This document shows, piece by piece, positions 7,391-18,190 of a stretch of DNA of 64,000 nt (positions are counted from its first letter, which is position 1; each line of letters opens with the position of its first letter). The DNA comes from Achromobacter animicus (GTDB taxonomy: Bacteria > Pseudomonadota > Gammaproteobacteria > Burkholderiales > Burkholderiaceae_B), in contig NZ_CADIJM010000004.1 of the NCBI RefSeq assembly GCF_902859585.1, positions 310,001 through 374,000 of the forward strand. The letters are read 5' to 3'. The position numbers and the translations under genes are program-made. The notes beneath the pieces are model-generated. The model had not been told where the DNA came from and searched no databases. It saw only the letters and a program-made list of their open reading frames with translations.

Positions 7391-10300
7391 ATGGCCACGA
7401 AAAAGCCTCGTCCGGCTGCGAAGACCGACACCGTGAAACGCCGCGAACCTGCGGCAGGCGAACCTGCGGCAGGCGAACCTGCGGCTGGCGAACCTGCGGC
7501 TGGCGGACTCGCCGCAGGCGGACCAAGGGTGGTGATCGATGGCGGCGTTGTCCGCATCCCGCCCATCCTTCCCCTCTTTCCGCCCGATCACAACCGCAAC
7601 TTTTTCGACGGCTCGCGTCCCGGCCATCCGGTATTGCGCGCCGACGATCTGCTGGCCTTGCGCATCGAACTGCGCAACCTGACCATCACGCCGGGACAGC
7701 CGCCGCGGCTGCAAAAAACCGCCAGCGGCGCCGCGACGTTGATCCTGCACTTTCCGCCGCAGTCCATCGCCGAGGAAACGTTCTTCGAGACTGCGGCCGC
7801 CGGCACGAAGAACCCCGACCCGCCGCGTCCCGGCACGCCCGCCAAGCCCGAGCCGTCCGGCGGCGGCGCCGAACCGCCGACCGGCCCGCCGGTGCGCGCC
7901 CGCATCGCCAACGAGTCCCGGCTGGCCTTTACCGTGCCGGACGGCTTTGACGTGCCGTACACGCTGGAAGGGGTGCTGCAGGCCGTCGAGTCGCTGCCGT
8001 TAGCCGTGCCCGCCAACGCACGGCCGCCCACGGCCAAGGCGCCGCGCCCCCCGCTTCGCTGGCACGACCTGCTGGAGATCGGTTTTGACAAGCGCGTGGC
8101 CAAGCTGCCCCCGGCGCAGCGCGCGGCGCTGTCGAGCTTTGCCTTGCGCAACGCGCGCATCGCCATGCAGCCCGACGCCCCCGGCGCCAATCTGCTGCTG
8201 CGGCAGGCAAGCGGCAGTCCGGGACTGCGGGCCTACCGCCTGCCGGCCGTCCGGACCGACGTACCGCCGCTGCGCGCCGGCGACATCGCCATCCCCGTGC
8301 CGCGGGGGCCGCGCCCCGCGCCGCCAACGGCGCAGCAGACGGCGATCGAACTGCCGTGGCGGCTGATCCTCAGCCCATATGCACAGGAGCGCTGGCGCCA
8401 CGCCAAATCCCCCGCCACGTCAGCAGCCACGCTGCATACGGAGCTATGGCATTCGCGGCTGCTGGCGCCCGCGTCGGCCGATCCCGACGTCGAACCGCCG
8501 CAGGCCGACGCCCAGCGCACCGTGCGCGCGGTCTGGGCATTGGGCGGCGAAGGCACCACGAAGCCCATGCAATCGGCCTTTCCCGTGCCGGCCAGCACGT
8601 ATCTGCCCGCCCCCGGCATCAGTCCCTTCCGCATGCCGATGGACGACTTCGACCGGTTCCAGATCGCGCATCTGTCTTCCAATTTCTCGGTGGCCAATTA
8701 CGCGCCGCAGGCCATCGGCACAAACCTGCTGATGTTGTCCGCGCTGGGCGCATGGCTGGATTCTCGCGGCAACTGGGATGCGCCCGGGCTGTCGCTGGAA
8801 GAATGGACGCATCGCGGCACGATGGGCCGCGACCACTATGTGCGCGTGGTCTACAAAGGCCTGCTGTTTCCGTTCGGCCATCGCGTCTCGCTCATCAAGG
8901 TCAGCGAACGCAAGTTCCATCGCGACCGCAGCGGGAATCCGGCGTACCTGCGCCAACGTCTTTTCATCGTCGTGCGCGAGCGCGAAAAGGTCTTTGCGCA
9001 TCCCGACTACGTGACGCGCGATCCGGCGGGCAACACCGTGTTCCTGCACCGTCAGATGCCGTTGACCAGCGTGCGCATCCTGACCTCGTCCACGCCCAAC
9101 CTGGATTCGCCGCTGGCATCGCCCGGCGGCATCTTGGGCCAACTGTTGTTCTGGCCCTACGTGGGCGGCGCGCCCTTCCGCTTCGCGTGCGCGGCCACGG
9201 ACATCGACGGGCGCGTCATGCAGTTCGACCTGCCCATGATCTTCATGGACGGCGGCGAGGCCTGCCCGCGCAAGCAATCCGGGCAATGGCTGACGCCCAT
9301 GTTCGACAAGGCGGAGGACTTTGCCGAAACCGCCCGGACCGCGTGGCGAAACGCCCCGCTGTCGCAGCGCAGCGCACCCATGAACCAGCAGCAGGTAACG
9401 CTGGCGCCCAGCCAGAAGGCGGGCGACACCGCTGCGCAGGCCGACTCGCTGGAATTCGACGCGGTCGTCGACAAGGGCAATGTGCAGTTGCGGGCCTACA
9501 GCGACGACCTGACCGGCCCCGTCTTCTATCCGTACATCCGGCGCGCCGCCATCCGCATCGCCGCGCTGGCCAAGCTGACCGGCAGCGCAAAGAACAGCAC
9601 GCTGGCATGGAATCCGTACTACCTGGCGCACGGCTTTGACGGCAATGCCGGACAGGTGTTCGGCGACATCGATGCGGAGCCCGGCTACCAGGGCGGCGCG
9701 TCCCTGGACTTCTCGGCGCAGGGCGACCGCTCGGGCGGCTTCGTGCAGCCGAATCTGCGGCCCACGGCGCTGTCGCGGCTGGCGGGCCCGATCAGCGGCA
9801 AGGCCGACGACTTCATCGCCGGGCGCATGATCGGCGCCGACGTGTTCCCCGCGTCGGGCGGCGGGCTGCCGTTGCCGCTGTTGTTTGGCTGCATTCCGCT
9901 GGGCGACGTGATCCAGGTCGTGGAGGACGTGGCCGGGCAGGCGGACAAGGTGCCGCGCTTCGTGGCCGAGGCCTGCTCGCAGCTCGAAAGCCTGGTGAAC
10001 GACGCGGGCCGGCTGTACGGGCTGGTGGCGGGCATGGTGCAGGAACCGGGCCGCATCGCGCAAGGCGCCCTCACCGCGCTGGACGACACGCTGGACGACC
10101 TGCAGGCGCAGGCCGAGGCGTACGCGCAACCCCTGGTGCAGAACGCGCGCGACCAGGTGGACGCGCTGGCGGCGGCTGCCACGGCGATCAGCGCGCAGGT
10201 GGCGCAGCTGGCCGGCATGTCCTTCGACACGGCGCCCGCCCTGCCCGGCCTGCCAGCAGCGTTGACCACGGCGCAAGGCGCCATCACCAACTTGCGGGGC

Positions 10301-11737
10301 GCGGCGGACGCCAAAGTCGGCGGCGTCTCGCTGCCGTCGGGTCTGCGCCAGTCGCTCCTGGAGGCGGCACGGACAGCCGAGATCCTGGTCAACGGCCTGG
10401 GCGTCGTGCCCGTGCTGCTGACGCAAGGCAAGACGCTGTACGACGCGCTGGATGCACTGGTCGGGCAGCCCGATCAACTGGGCGCGATCTTCTCGGACCC
10501 CACGGTGCTCAAGCCCCGGCTGCAGGCCGTCTCCGCGGCGGTGCAACCGCTGGCCGACACGATTGCCGCTTCCGTACTGCTGGACGGCGCGCCGCGCCAA
10601 TTGCTGACCACCGCGCTGCGCGCCGTGAAAACCGCCATGGACGCGGTGCTGGCCAGCGCCGAGCTGCTGGAGATGCTGACCGGCGACGAATTGACACTGC
10701 GCTTTGACTGGAACCCCGCGATCAAGAGCTGGTCGCTGGTCGCGGGCGAACCGCCGCTCTTTCGCGTCAATGACCCGCAGGGCTTTCGCGTGGCCGTGGA
10801 AGCCAAGGTGCGCAAGAACGGCCAGAGCGCGCCCAAGCTGTCGGTGACGTGTTCGCTCAAGAGCTTTGACCTGGTGCTGATCGCGCCGGCCAGCTTTCTG
10901 GAACTGAATTTCGAGAAGATCGAGTTTCGCGTGAACACCGCGTCCAAGATGAACGTGGACGTGCTGCTGACGGGCATCAAGTTCGTCGGGCCGCTGTCGT
11001 TCGTGGAAACGCTGCGCGACCTGATTCCGCTGGACGGCTTCTCCGATCCGCCGCATCTGGACATCACGCCGCAAGGCATCGACGCGGGCTACAACGTGGC
11101 GCTGCCGGCCATCGCCATCGGCGTGTTCAACCTGTCCAACCTGAGCCTGGGCGCGGGCTTCACGGTGCCTTTCATCGGCCAGCCGCTGTCGGTGCGCTTC
11201 AACTTCTGCACGCGCGAGCAACCCTTCAACCTGTCCGTCTGCATGTTCGGCGGCGGGGGCTTTTTCGGCATCACGCTGGATCCGAAGGGCGTGCAGATCA
11301 TGGAGGCGGCGTTCGAGTTCGGCGCCAGCGTGTCCGTGAACCTGGGCGTGGCCTCGGGCGGTGTGCACGTCATGGCCGGCATCTACTTCCGCATGGAGCA
11401 GACCGCGTGCTCGCTGACCGGGTACTTCCGCATGGGCGGGTACGTCAGCGTGCTGGGCCTGATCAGCGTGTCGATCGAGCTGTACCTGGAGATGCGCTAC
11501 GAGTTCGAAAGCGGCAAGTGCGCCGGACGCGCCACGCTGACGATCGAGATCGAGATCTTCATGTTTTCCAAGACCGTGGAGATCAGTTGCGAGCGCAAGT
11601 TCGCGGGCGCCAACGGCGACCCGGGATTCCGCGACCTGATGGGCCCGCGTCCCGACCTGCCGCTGGACGAGGAACTGGCGCTCATCGACGACGACAGCCG
11701 CTACGCCTGGCGCGAATACGCCGAAGCCTTTGCCTGA
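7391..11737 (+). CDS. Giant protein A of unknown family (1448 aa)
   Basis: I do not recognise this family. The N-terminus is basic, followed by four EPAAG pentapeptides (residues 19-38) and a Pro-rich stretch. Residues about 50-830 look like mixed beta domains, with a distinctive block near 478-510 containing GRDHYVRVVYKGLLFPFGHR. Residues about 835-1085 are Ala/Gln/Asp-rich and helical, probably coiled-coil. Residues about 1230-1420 are Gly-rich alternating beta strands (GFTVPFIGQPLSVRFNF, FGGGGFFGITLDPKG). No signal peptide, certain membrane helix or enzymatic motif is seen. The start was set by GGAGA six bases upstream. Gene B begins 9 nt after its stop, so they are surely co-transcribed. 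Confidence 0.85.
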   Translation: MATKKPRPAAKTDTVKRREPAAGEPAAGEPAAGEPAAGGLAAGGPRVVIDGGVVRIPPILPLFPPDHNRNFFDGSRPGHPVLRADDLLALRIELRNLTITPGQPPRLQKTASGAATLILHFPPQSIAEETFFETAAAGTKNPDPPRPGTPAKPEPSGGGAEPPTGPPVRARIANESRLAFTVPDGFDVPYTLEGVLQAVESLPLAVPANARPPTAKAPRPPLRWHDLLEIGFDKRVAKLPPAQRAALSSFALRNARIAMQPDAPGANLLLRQASGSPGLRAYRLPAVRTDVPPLRAGDIAIPVPRGPRPAPPTAQQTAIELPWRLILSPYAQERWRHAKSPATSAATLHTELWHSRLLAPASADPDVEPPQADAQRTVRAVWALGGEGTTKPMQSAFPVPASTYLPAPGISPFRMPMDDFDRFQIAHLSSNFSVANYAPQAIGTNLLMLSALGAWLDSRGNWDAPGLSLEEWTHRGTMGRDHYVRVVYKGLLFPFGHRVSLIKVSERKFHRDRSGNPAYLRQRLFIVVREREKVFAHPDYVTRDPAGNTVFLHRQMPLTSVRILTSSTPNLDSPLASPGGILGQLLFWPYVGGAPFRFACAATDIDGRVMQFDLPMIFMDGGEACPRKQSGQWLTPMFDKAEDFAETARTAWRNAPLSQRSAPMNQQQVTLAPSQKAGDTAAQADSLEFDAVVDKGNVQLRAYSDDLTGPVFYPYIRRAAIRIAALAKLTGSAKNSTLAWNPYYLAHGFDGNAGQVFGDIDAEPGYQGGASLDFSAQGDRSGGFVQPNLRPTALSRLAGPISGKADDFIAGRMIGADVFPASGGGLPLPLLFGCIPLGDVIQVVEDVAGQADKVPRFVAEACSQLESLVNDAGRLYGLVAGMVQEPGRIAQGALTALDDTLDDLQAQAEAYAQPLVQNARDQVDALAAAATAISAQVAQLAGMSFDTAPALPGLPAALTTAQGAITNLRGAADAKVGGVSLPSGLRQSLLEAARTAEILVNGLGVVPVLLTQGKTLYDALDALVGQPDQLGAIFSDPTVLKPRLQAVSAAVQPLADTIAASVLLDGAPRQLLTTALRAVKTAMDAVLASAELLEMLTGDELTLRFDWNPAIKSWSLVAGEPPLFRVNDPQGFRVAVEAKVRKNGQSAPKLSVTCSLKSFDLVLIAPASFLELNFEKIEFRVNTASKMNVDVLLTGIKFVGPLSFVETLRDLIPLDGFSDPPHLDITPQGIDAGYNVALPAIAIGVFNLSNLSLGAGFTVPFIGQPLSVRFNFCTREQPFNLSVCMFGGGGFFGITLDPKGVQIMEAAFEFGASVSVNLGVASGGVHVMAGIYFRMEQTACSLTGYFRMGGYVSVLGLISVSIELYLEMRYEFESGKCAGRATLTIEIEIFMFSKTVEISCERKFAGANGDPGFRDLMGPRPDLPLDEELALIDDDSRYAWREYAEAFA
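7445..7519 (+). repeat. 15-bp coding minisatellite (EPAAG repeats)
   Basis: Four near-identical 15-bp units, GAACCTGCGGCAGGC and a one-base variant, at 7445-7504, plus a fifth diverged unit (7505-7519). They encode EPAAG four times then GLAAG. The period is a multiple of three, so copy-number change would keep the frame. It probably forms a flexible N-terminal linker. Confidence 0.9.
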
Positions 11738-11746
11738 GGACTGCCC

Positions 11747-14700
11747 ATGCCCAAGCAAACCATCCTGTGGACCGTCATTCCCAACGGCCGCGTGCCGGAC
11801 GGTGAATTCGCCGGCCGTCTGCGCGTGTCCATCGTGGCGTCGCCCCGGCTCACGCCGCAGGCCGCCGACGAGCAGCTGCTGGATGCCTACGCGGACTGGG
11901 TCGACTGGCCCGCCACGCTTGCCCGCGCGCGCTTCGCACTTGACGCCGATGGCGAGGAGATCCCGCTGGAAACGCTGCCGCAGGCCGATTCGCAGCTCTG
12001 GACGCGGCTCCTGCCGCCCGCGACGCCCGTGGCGGGCTTTGTGTTCCGCGACATGAGCCGCGTGAACCTGTTTTCGTTTTCCGTCGCCAGCGTACTGAGC
12101 CTGACGCGCGAGCATTATGGAAACCTGGCGCTCAACGCCACCACCACGCACCCGACGCTGCTGCCATGGCGCAACGCGCATCCCGGGTTGCGCGGCCTGC
12201 TGGAAGCCTGCGGCACCCGGACCGAACACGTGCGCGGCGACGGCCGCGAGCGCGTCGAACAGCTGGTGCCGGGCCTGGACCGGTTCTTCGGCGATCGCGA
12301 AGGCGGCATCGACCGCGCGCTGCGCGGACAGGTCTATGGCGAGCACAGCGTGTATCCCGGCAAGACCACTGCCCCCGGCGGCGAGGCCGATGGCAAGCCG
12401 CAGGCCGGCCCCACGTTTGCGCTGCGCGCCATGCCGGGCCGGTGGCAGGACCCGGCGCATCAAGGTGTGGACCAGAGCCTGATGGCGAGCTGGCGCTCGC
12501 AGGGCGAGTACACGCTCTTCATGGCCAACCGCTTCTATCGCCGCGATCCGCCCACTGCCGCCCAGCGCGCGATCCGGCGGCCCGACGGCAAGAACGTACC
12601 GCCTCCGCCCAAGCAGCCCGAGATGGATTTCCACGCCATCGTGGCCTCGTATGGCGATTACCCGGCGCTGATGCGGCGGCTGGGGCTGGTGATCGACTGC
12701 GTGCTGCCTGCCGATTCGCCGCTGGACAAGCGGATTGCCGCCGGGCAGCAAACCCAGGGCCGAATCTTTTTGGTGCCGCGCTGGGACGGCGGGCAGCCCG
12801 AGGGTGGCGCCTTTCCCGCGACGGCCTGGCGGGGCGATGCGGAGCGCTTCACGACGCGGCCGCGCAGCCCCGACCACGAGCGCGGCATGCTGCGGCTGCG
12901 CAGCGCCGACGACCGGTGGAATCTTACTGAGCCGCGCAATCCGCTGTTCGACGTCTACCAGCTGGATCCGGACGGCGCCGCGCTCAAGACGGTCGACTTC
13001 GTTTTGACGGCACAGAACCTGATCGGCCGCAGCCTGAAGCACGGCGCCGACGGTGAGGTGACCTACAGCACCGGAGACAAGCAGCCCGTGGCGGCGCTGC
13101 GTTCCGGCGGCCTGGGCATTTCGCGCCGCGACCGTGCGCGCGAAGTCGCGCAGAATGCGGCCTCGGCGGCGCTCAAGAATGCGGCGCTGGAGGGCGCCCC
13201 CGGCAGCATGCTGCTCTACACGGAAGACCTGCTGCGCGGCTACCGTATCGACGTACAGCCCTACCCGGCCAATGACCCGCAAAAGTGGCAATCGCTCTGT
13301 CATCGCCACGGCGTGTACCGCTGCACCGACGGCGGCCCGGACCTGGATCTGCCGGACGACGAAGGCTACGTCAAAGGCGCGTCCGCCACGGGCGGCGGGC
13401 AGCCCGACGATCACTACCTGCACGAATCGCTGTTCCGATGGACGGGCTGGAGCCTTGTCGCCCCGCGCCCCGGGCGCACGCTGCGCGACCAGACGGCCCC
13501 GGCAAGCGGCGTGCAGGGCGAACGGCCCGAGGACGTGCAGGACACGGTCACGGACAAGGGCAACGGCCTGGCGGTGACGTTCAGCGCGATCAAGGGCAGC
13601 CTGCCGCGGCTGCGCTACGGCATGCCTTACCGGCTGCGCGCGCGTCTGGTCGACCTGGCGGGCAACAGCCTGGCGCCGGATGATCCGTCGCTGGAGAAGG
13701 ACGACAATGTCACGCAGCCGGTGACCTACTGGCGCTTCGAACCCGTGGACCCGCCCGCGCTGGTGCATCGCACGCGCACCAGCGAAGGCGAGTCGCTGGA
13801 ACGCCTGGTGATCCGCAGCAACCGCGGCCAGGATCCGCAGGCCTATCTGTCCAGCCCGGATTTCCTGGCGTCGGTGACCACCACCGATTTCACCTACAGT
13901 CCGGTCAACGAACGGCATGTGGTGCCGCCGAAAGCCGCCCAGCTGCAATGCGAAACGCATGGGCTGTTCGACAGCATGTTCGGCACCGCTGACGGCATCA
14001 AGAAGGCGTACGAGATTTCGGCACGCGACATCGGCACGCTGTTCGACAAGCTGCCCGGTTCGCAGGTGGAGCTGATCACCCCGCAAGCGCTTGCCGAGGT
14101 CGCCCGGACGGACCAGGTGCCGCCGCAGCAGCCCAGCGCCGAGGAACCCACGGGCCAGCGCCTGGCCGCGGGCCAATACGTGATCCACGGCGAGGCGCAG
14201 GTCCGCACGCCCTATCTGCCCGACGCGGCCGCCTGGGGCATCTGCCTGCGCGCGCAACCCGGCTACAGCCTGCCGGGCGTCACGGGACCGGCATTACTGG
14301 GTGAAGGCGTCGCCGTGCTGGCCACGCCGTCCGCCGGTGAACTGGTGCTGCTGGTCACCTATGCGGGCCAATGGCCCGACACGCAGGGCTTGCGCATTGC
14401 GCTGGCCGAACGCCCCGCGACCCTGACCGATCCGCCCTGCTCCGAAAGCTATCCGGACGACGGCATGCCCAAGTGGGACAAGGACAACCGTATCCTGACG
14501 TTCTTCCTGCCCAAGGGCATGATTGCGCGGCTGCGCTACTCCAGCTTCGTGCACCACGGACTGCTCAACGCGTTCGGCCTGCCGGAATGGACCGGCACCG
14601 ACGCTGGCCGCAAGACCTTGCAGACCGCCGCCATCCTGGGCAACTGCTGGATGCTGACGCCGTACCGCCCGCTCGTGCTGGTGCATGCCACCCAGCAGCC

Positions 14701-16372
14701 CGTCTGCGACCCGCTCCTGCTGCTGCCCGGCCAACCGCAGCGCGAGTCCGGCGCGGCGCATGTCGATCTGGAAGCGCGCGTGCGGCTGCACGGGCCGACG
14801 ACCGGGAAGATCGAGATCGAGGCCGACTGGCACGAATGGGAAGACGATCCGGCGCGGCCGCGTCCAAGACGGCTCGATGGTCACGGCGTGCTGGCCGAAA
14901 TGCCGCTGGCCGAGAACTATCCCAACCTCTTCAGCCTGAGCCACATCATCGCGGAACAGTCGTTCAACGGCACACGCCAGCGCGCGCCGGGCAACCGCCA
15001 CGAATTCGGCGATACGCGCTTCCGGCTGATCCGGTACCGGCTGCGCGCCACCACGCGGTTCCGCGAGTACCTGCCGCCCGCGCTGTACGACCAGACGGAT
15101 AAGGTGACCGTGTTGGGGCCCGTCGCGCAGGGGCCGCTGGTGCAGGAAGGCGCCCCGGACGACCCCGGCGCGCCCGTGCTGGCGCAGGCCGGCGAAGCGC
15201 CCAACACCATCGTGCCGGCCAGCGCACCGCCCGATGCGCCGCGCCTCATGTACGTGCTCCCCACCTTCCGCTGGCAGCAGACCGCGGGCGACGGCACGCT
15301 GGACATCACGCGCCTGGGCAACGGGCTGCGCGTGTGGCTGGAGCGCCCGTGGTTCTCGTCGGGCGACGGCGAACTATTGGGCGTGGTGATCTACGGTGAA
15401 AACAAGAACTTCACCGACGTGCCCGACGCCTTGACGCCGCTGGTCACGCAGTGGGGCATGGATCCGCTGTGGGACGCGCCGCTGCCCAAGCACCGCACCC
15501 GAGCCGCCGACTTTCCGGCGCGCGTCATCGACGAGGACGTGCCGTTGCAGGAAATGCCCGGCCAGCGCGTGCGCGTGGTCGGTCACCGCGTGCGATGGGA
15601 CGACGAGCGTGCGCGCTGGTACTGCGACATCGAGCTGGACCCGGGCCGCAGCTATATGCCGTTTGCGCGGCTGGCGCTGGCGCGGTATCAACCCAACGCG
15701 ATCGACAGCGCCAAGCTCTCGCGCGTCGTGCTGGCCGAGTTCTCGCAGGTGCTGCCGCGCCGCCGTGCCGTCTTCACCCGCCAGCGCGGCCGGCTGGCGT
15801 TCACGCTGCGCGGCGTGGTTCCGGCGCACGGGCCGATGCAGTTCCCGATGGAGTCCGAGTATCTGGACATCTCGTTCATCCCCGGCCCCGGCCAGACCGG
15901 CGAAACCGGCCGCAACCGGGTCGAGCTGGTGCTGCAGACCCGCGACCCGGCGTTGGACACCGACCTGGCGTGGACCGATGCCAGCGTGCTGGCCTCCAGC
16001 CTGCTCAGTCCGGCCAGCGGCGGCATCGCGCAGACGATCAGTCCGGCGGTCACCGACGTGGCGCGCCGGTTGACCCCGCGCGACGTGTCGTTGCACGAGG
16101 CGCCGGCCCGGCTCGGCGAGATCGTTGCCGGTCCGGTGGTGCGTTTTCCGCCGGTGTTCGAAGGCCCCGTGCTGGGCGAGCTGCTGGACCCTGTCATCTG
16201 GAGCGCGGGCGTCCCCCTGCCCGATCTTGGCGGCAAGCCGGCACGCGTCGCGGTGCGCGAGTACGAGCGCTATTACACCGACAGCACCGTGCCCGAGCAG
16301 CGCGCGGGCGCCGTCCGGCAGCGGCGCGTGGTGGAGGAGCGGCTGGTGTATTCGGCCGTGTTCGATCTGTGA
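11747..16372 (+). CDS. Giant protein B of unknown family (1541 aa)
   Basis: I do not recognise this family. The start MPKQTILWTVIPNGRV has no signal peptide. Early residues (to about 200) mix strand and helix; a block near 720-740 reads VVPPKAAQLQCETHGLFD and is rich in the residues expected of a conserved core. Residues about 880-1060 and 1200-1420 look like successive beta-sandwich segments (for example TGKIEIEADWHEWEDDP near 1017). Few cysteines and no membrane span are seen. It follows gene A by 9 nt with GAGGA before its ATG, so A and B are a pair. Codon use matches the neighbours, giving no sign of recent transfer. The 3' end carries a stop-containing tandem repeat. Confidence 0.85.
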   Translation: MPKQTILWTVIPNGRVPDGEFAGRLRVSIVASPRLTPQAADEQLLDAYADWVDWPATLARARFALDADGEEIPLETLPQADSQLWTRLLPPATPVAGFVFRDMSRVNLFSFSVASVLSLTREHYGNLALNATTTHPTLLPWRNAHPGLRGLLEACGTRTEHVRGDGRERVEQLVPGLDRFFGDREGGIDRALRGQVYGEHSVYPGKTTAPGGEADGKPQAGPTFALRAMPGRWQDPAHQGVDQSLMASWRSQGEYTLFMANRFYRRDPPTAAQRAIRRPDGKNVPPPPKQPEMDFHAIVASYGDYPALMRRLGLVIDCVLPADSPLDKRIAAGQQTQGRIFLVPRWDGGQPEGGAFPATAWRGDAERFTTRPRSPDHERGMLRLRSADDRWNLTEPRNPLFDVYQLDPDGAALKTVDFVLTAQNLIGRSLKHGADGEVTYSTGDKQPVAALRSGGLGISRRDRAREVAQNAASAALKNAALEGAPGSMLLYTEDLLRGYRIDVQPYPANDPQKWQSLCHRHGVYRCTDGGPDLDLPDDEGYVKGASATGGGQPDDHYLHESLFRWTGWSLVAPRPGRTLRDQTAPASGVQGERPEDVQDTVTDKGNGLAVTFSAIKGSLPRLRYGMPYRLRARLVDLAGNSLAPDDPSLEKDDNVTQPVTYWRFEPVDPPALVHRTRTSEGESLERLVIRSNRGQDPQAYLSSPDFLASVTTTDFTYSPVNERHVVPPKAAQLQCETHGLFDSMFGTADGIKKAYEISARDIGTLFDKLPGSQVELITPQALAEVARTDQVPPQQPSAEEPTGQRLAAGQYVIHGEAQVRTPYLPDAAAWGICLRAQPGYSLPGVTGPALLGEGVAVLATPSAGELVLLVTYAGQWPDTQGLRIALAERPATLTDPPCSESYPDDGMPKWDKDNRILTFFLPKGMIARLRYSSFVHHGLLNAFGLPEWTGTDAGRKTLQTAAILGNCWMLTPYRPLVLVHATQQPVCDPLLLLPGQPQRESGAAHVDLEARVRLHGPTTGKIEIEADWHEWEDDPARPRPRRLDGHGVLAEMPLAENYPNLFSLSHIIAEQSFNGTRQRAPGNRHEFGDTRFRLIRYRLRATTRFREYLPPALYDQTDKVTVLGPVAQGPLVQEGAPDDPGAPVLAQAGEAPNTIVPASAPPDAPRLMYVLPTFRWQQTAGDGTLDITRLGNGLRVWLERPWFSSGDGELLGVVIYGENKNFTDVPDALTPLVTQWGMDPLWDAPLPKHRTRAADFPARVIDEDVPLQEMPGQRVRVVGHRVRWDDERARWYCDIELDPGRSYMPFARLALARYQPNAIDSAKLSRVVLAEFSQVLPRRRAVFTRQRGRLAFTLRGVVPAHGPMQFPMESEYLDISFIPGPGQTGETGRNRVELVLQTRDPALDTDLAWTDASVLASSLLSPASGGIAQTISPAVTDVARRLTPRDVSLHEAPARLGEIVAGPVVRFPPVFEGPVLGELLDPVIWSAGVPLPDLGGKPARVAVREYERYYTDSTVPEQRAGAVRQRRVVEERLVYSAVFDL

Positions 16373-16398
16373 GTTCGATCTGTGAGTTCGATCTGTAA
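16361..16398 (+). repeat. 13-bp tandem repeat that places a stop in all three frames
   Basis: Unit TTCGATCTGTGAG at 16361-16373 and 16374-16386, with a third copy ending in TAA (16387-16398). The first unit contains the stop of giant gene B. Because 13 is not a multiple of three, stops fall at 16370, 16383 and 16396, one per frame. Confidence 0.92.
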
Positions 16399-16426
16399 TG
16401 CGGCGGCGCGGACGGGTGGTGCGGGC

Positions 16427-16454
16427 AAAAAAAGAGGGTGCCCGCAGGCACCCT
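16427..16454 (-). terminator. Rho-independent terminator of aceA
   Basis: On the minus strand, AGGGTGCC and GGCACCCT pair as an 8-bp stem with a TGCG loop, followed by C then seven T. It lies about 100 bp after the aceA stop and between convergent genes. Confidence 0.88.
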
Positions 16455-16550
16455 TGAATCCACCCTACAACAGCACCTGCAACTACACACCTGCGCGCGG
16501 CGTCCGGCATCCCATGTGGGAACCGGGCGCCGCCGGTCGACACCGCCGCG

Positions 16551-17870
<1,320 letters not shown>

Positions 17871-18190
17871 TGTGATGCTCCTGGTCAGTGATAAGAAACT
17901 TCAAAAGATTCGCGTCTGGCTTTGCGTGAATCGATGGGAGAAAGTCTATGCCTGTGCTGCGGAGCAATGTGACGCCGGGTCTTATACAAGAGGAAAAATC
18001 TTAGCCCGTTAAATCAATGGGTTACAGACGGGATTTTGTATAATGAAACGCCATTGTCGTTTGTGAAATGCCGTCCCGCTGCTGCGCAGCACGGACTTTC
18101 ACATGCCGAGAATTACGTTTCACATTGCGGAAAATCGGCCGCTTTTTAAGCGCCTACAATGCCGCCATTCCCGTTCTATTTGTCTCTGCT
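17871..18190. other. Divergent aceA-queF promoter region
   Basis: A 320-bp region with two divergent starts. On the aceA side is the imperfect inverted repeat at 17907-17932. On the queF side a perfect TATAAT occurs at 18039-18044, though without a clear -35, and a second possible -10 (TACAAT) at 18155-18160. Between them is a long hairpin. The centre is more AT-rich than the flanks. No protein gene is supported here. Confidence 0.55.
18063..18102 (+). other. Long hairpin in the queF leader
   Basis: Nested pairing can be read directly: GTGAAA with TTTCAC, CCGT with ACGG, and GCTGC with GCAGC around a 3-nt loop, giving 15 pairs with small internal loops. If transcription starts near 18050 it lies in a leader of about 140 nt. 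It does not resemble a preQ1 riboswitch that I can recognise and has no T tract. Confidence 0.5.

Noticed and set aside
8444-14257. A 1937-codon open frame on the minus strand opposite the two giant genes
   Set aside because: It spans parts of both plus-strand genes and consists of low-complexity Arg/Ala/His/Gly-rich sequence with no domain. Strong GC bias at third positions removes stops from the antisense frame, so it is a shadow.
7391-16372. Mobile element or recent transfer carrying the giant genes
   Set aside because: Codon use matches the neighbours, and no integrase, transposase, tRNA end or flanking direct repeats are present.
18063-18102. Classical preQ1 riboswitch before queF
   Set aside because: The hairpin lacks the short A-rich tail pairing of a preQ1-I pseudoknot, so only a generic structured leader is reported.
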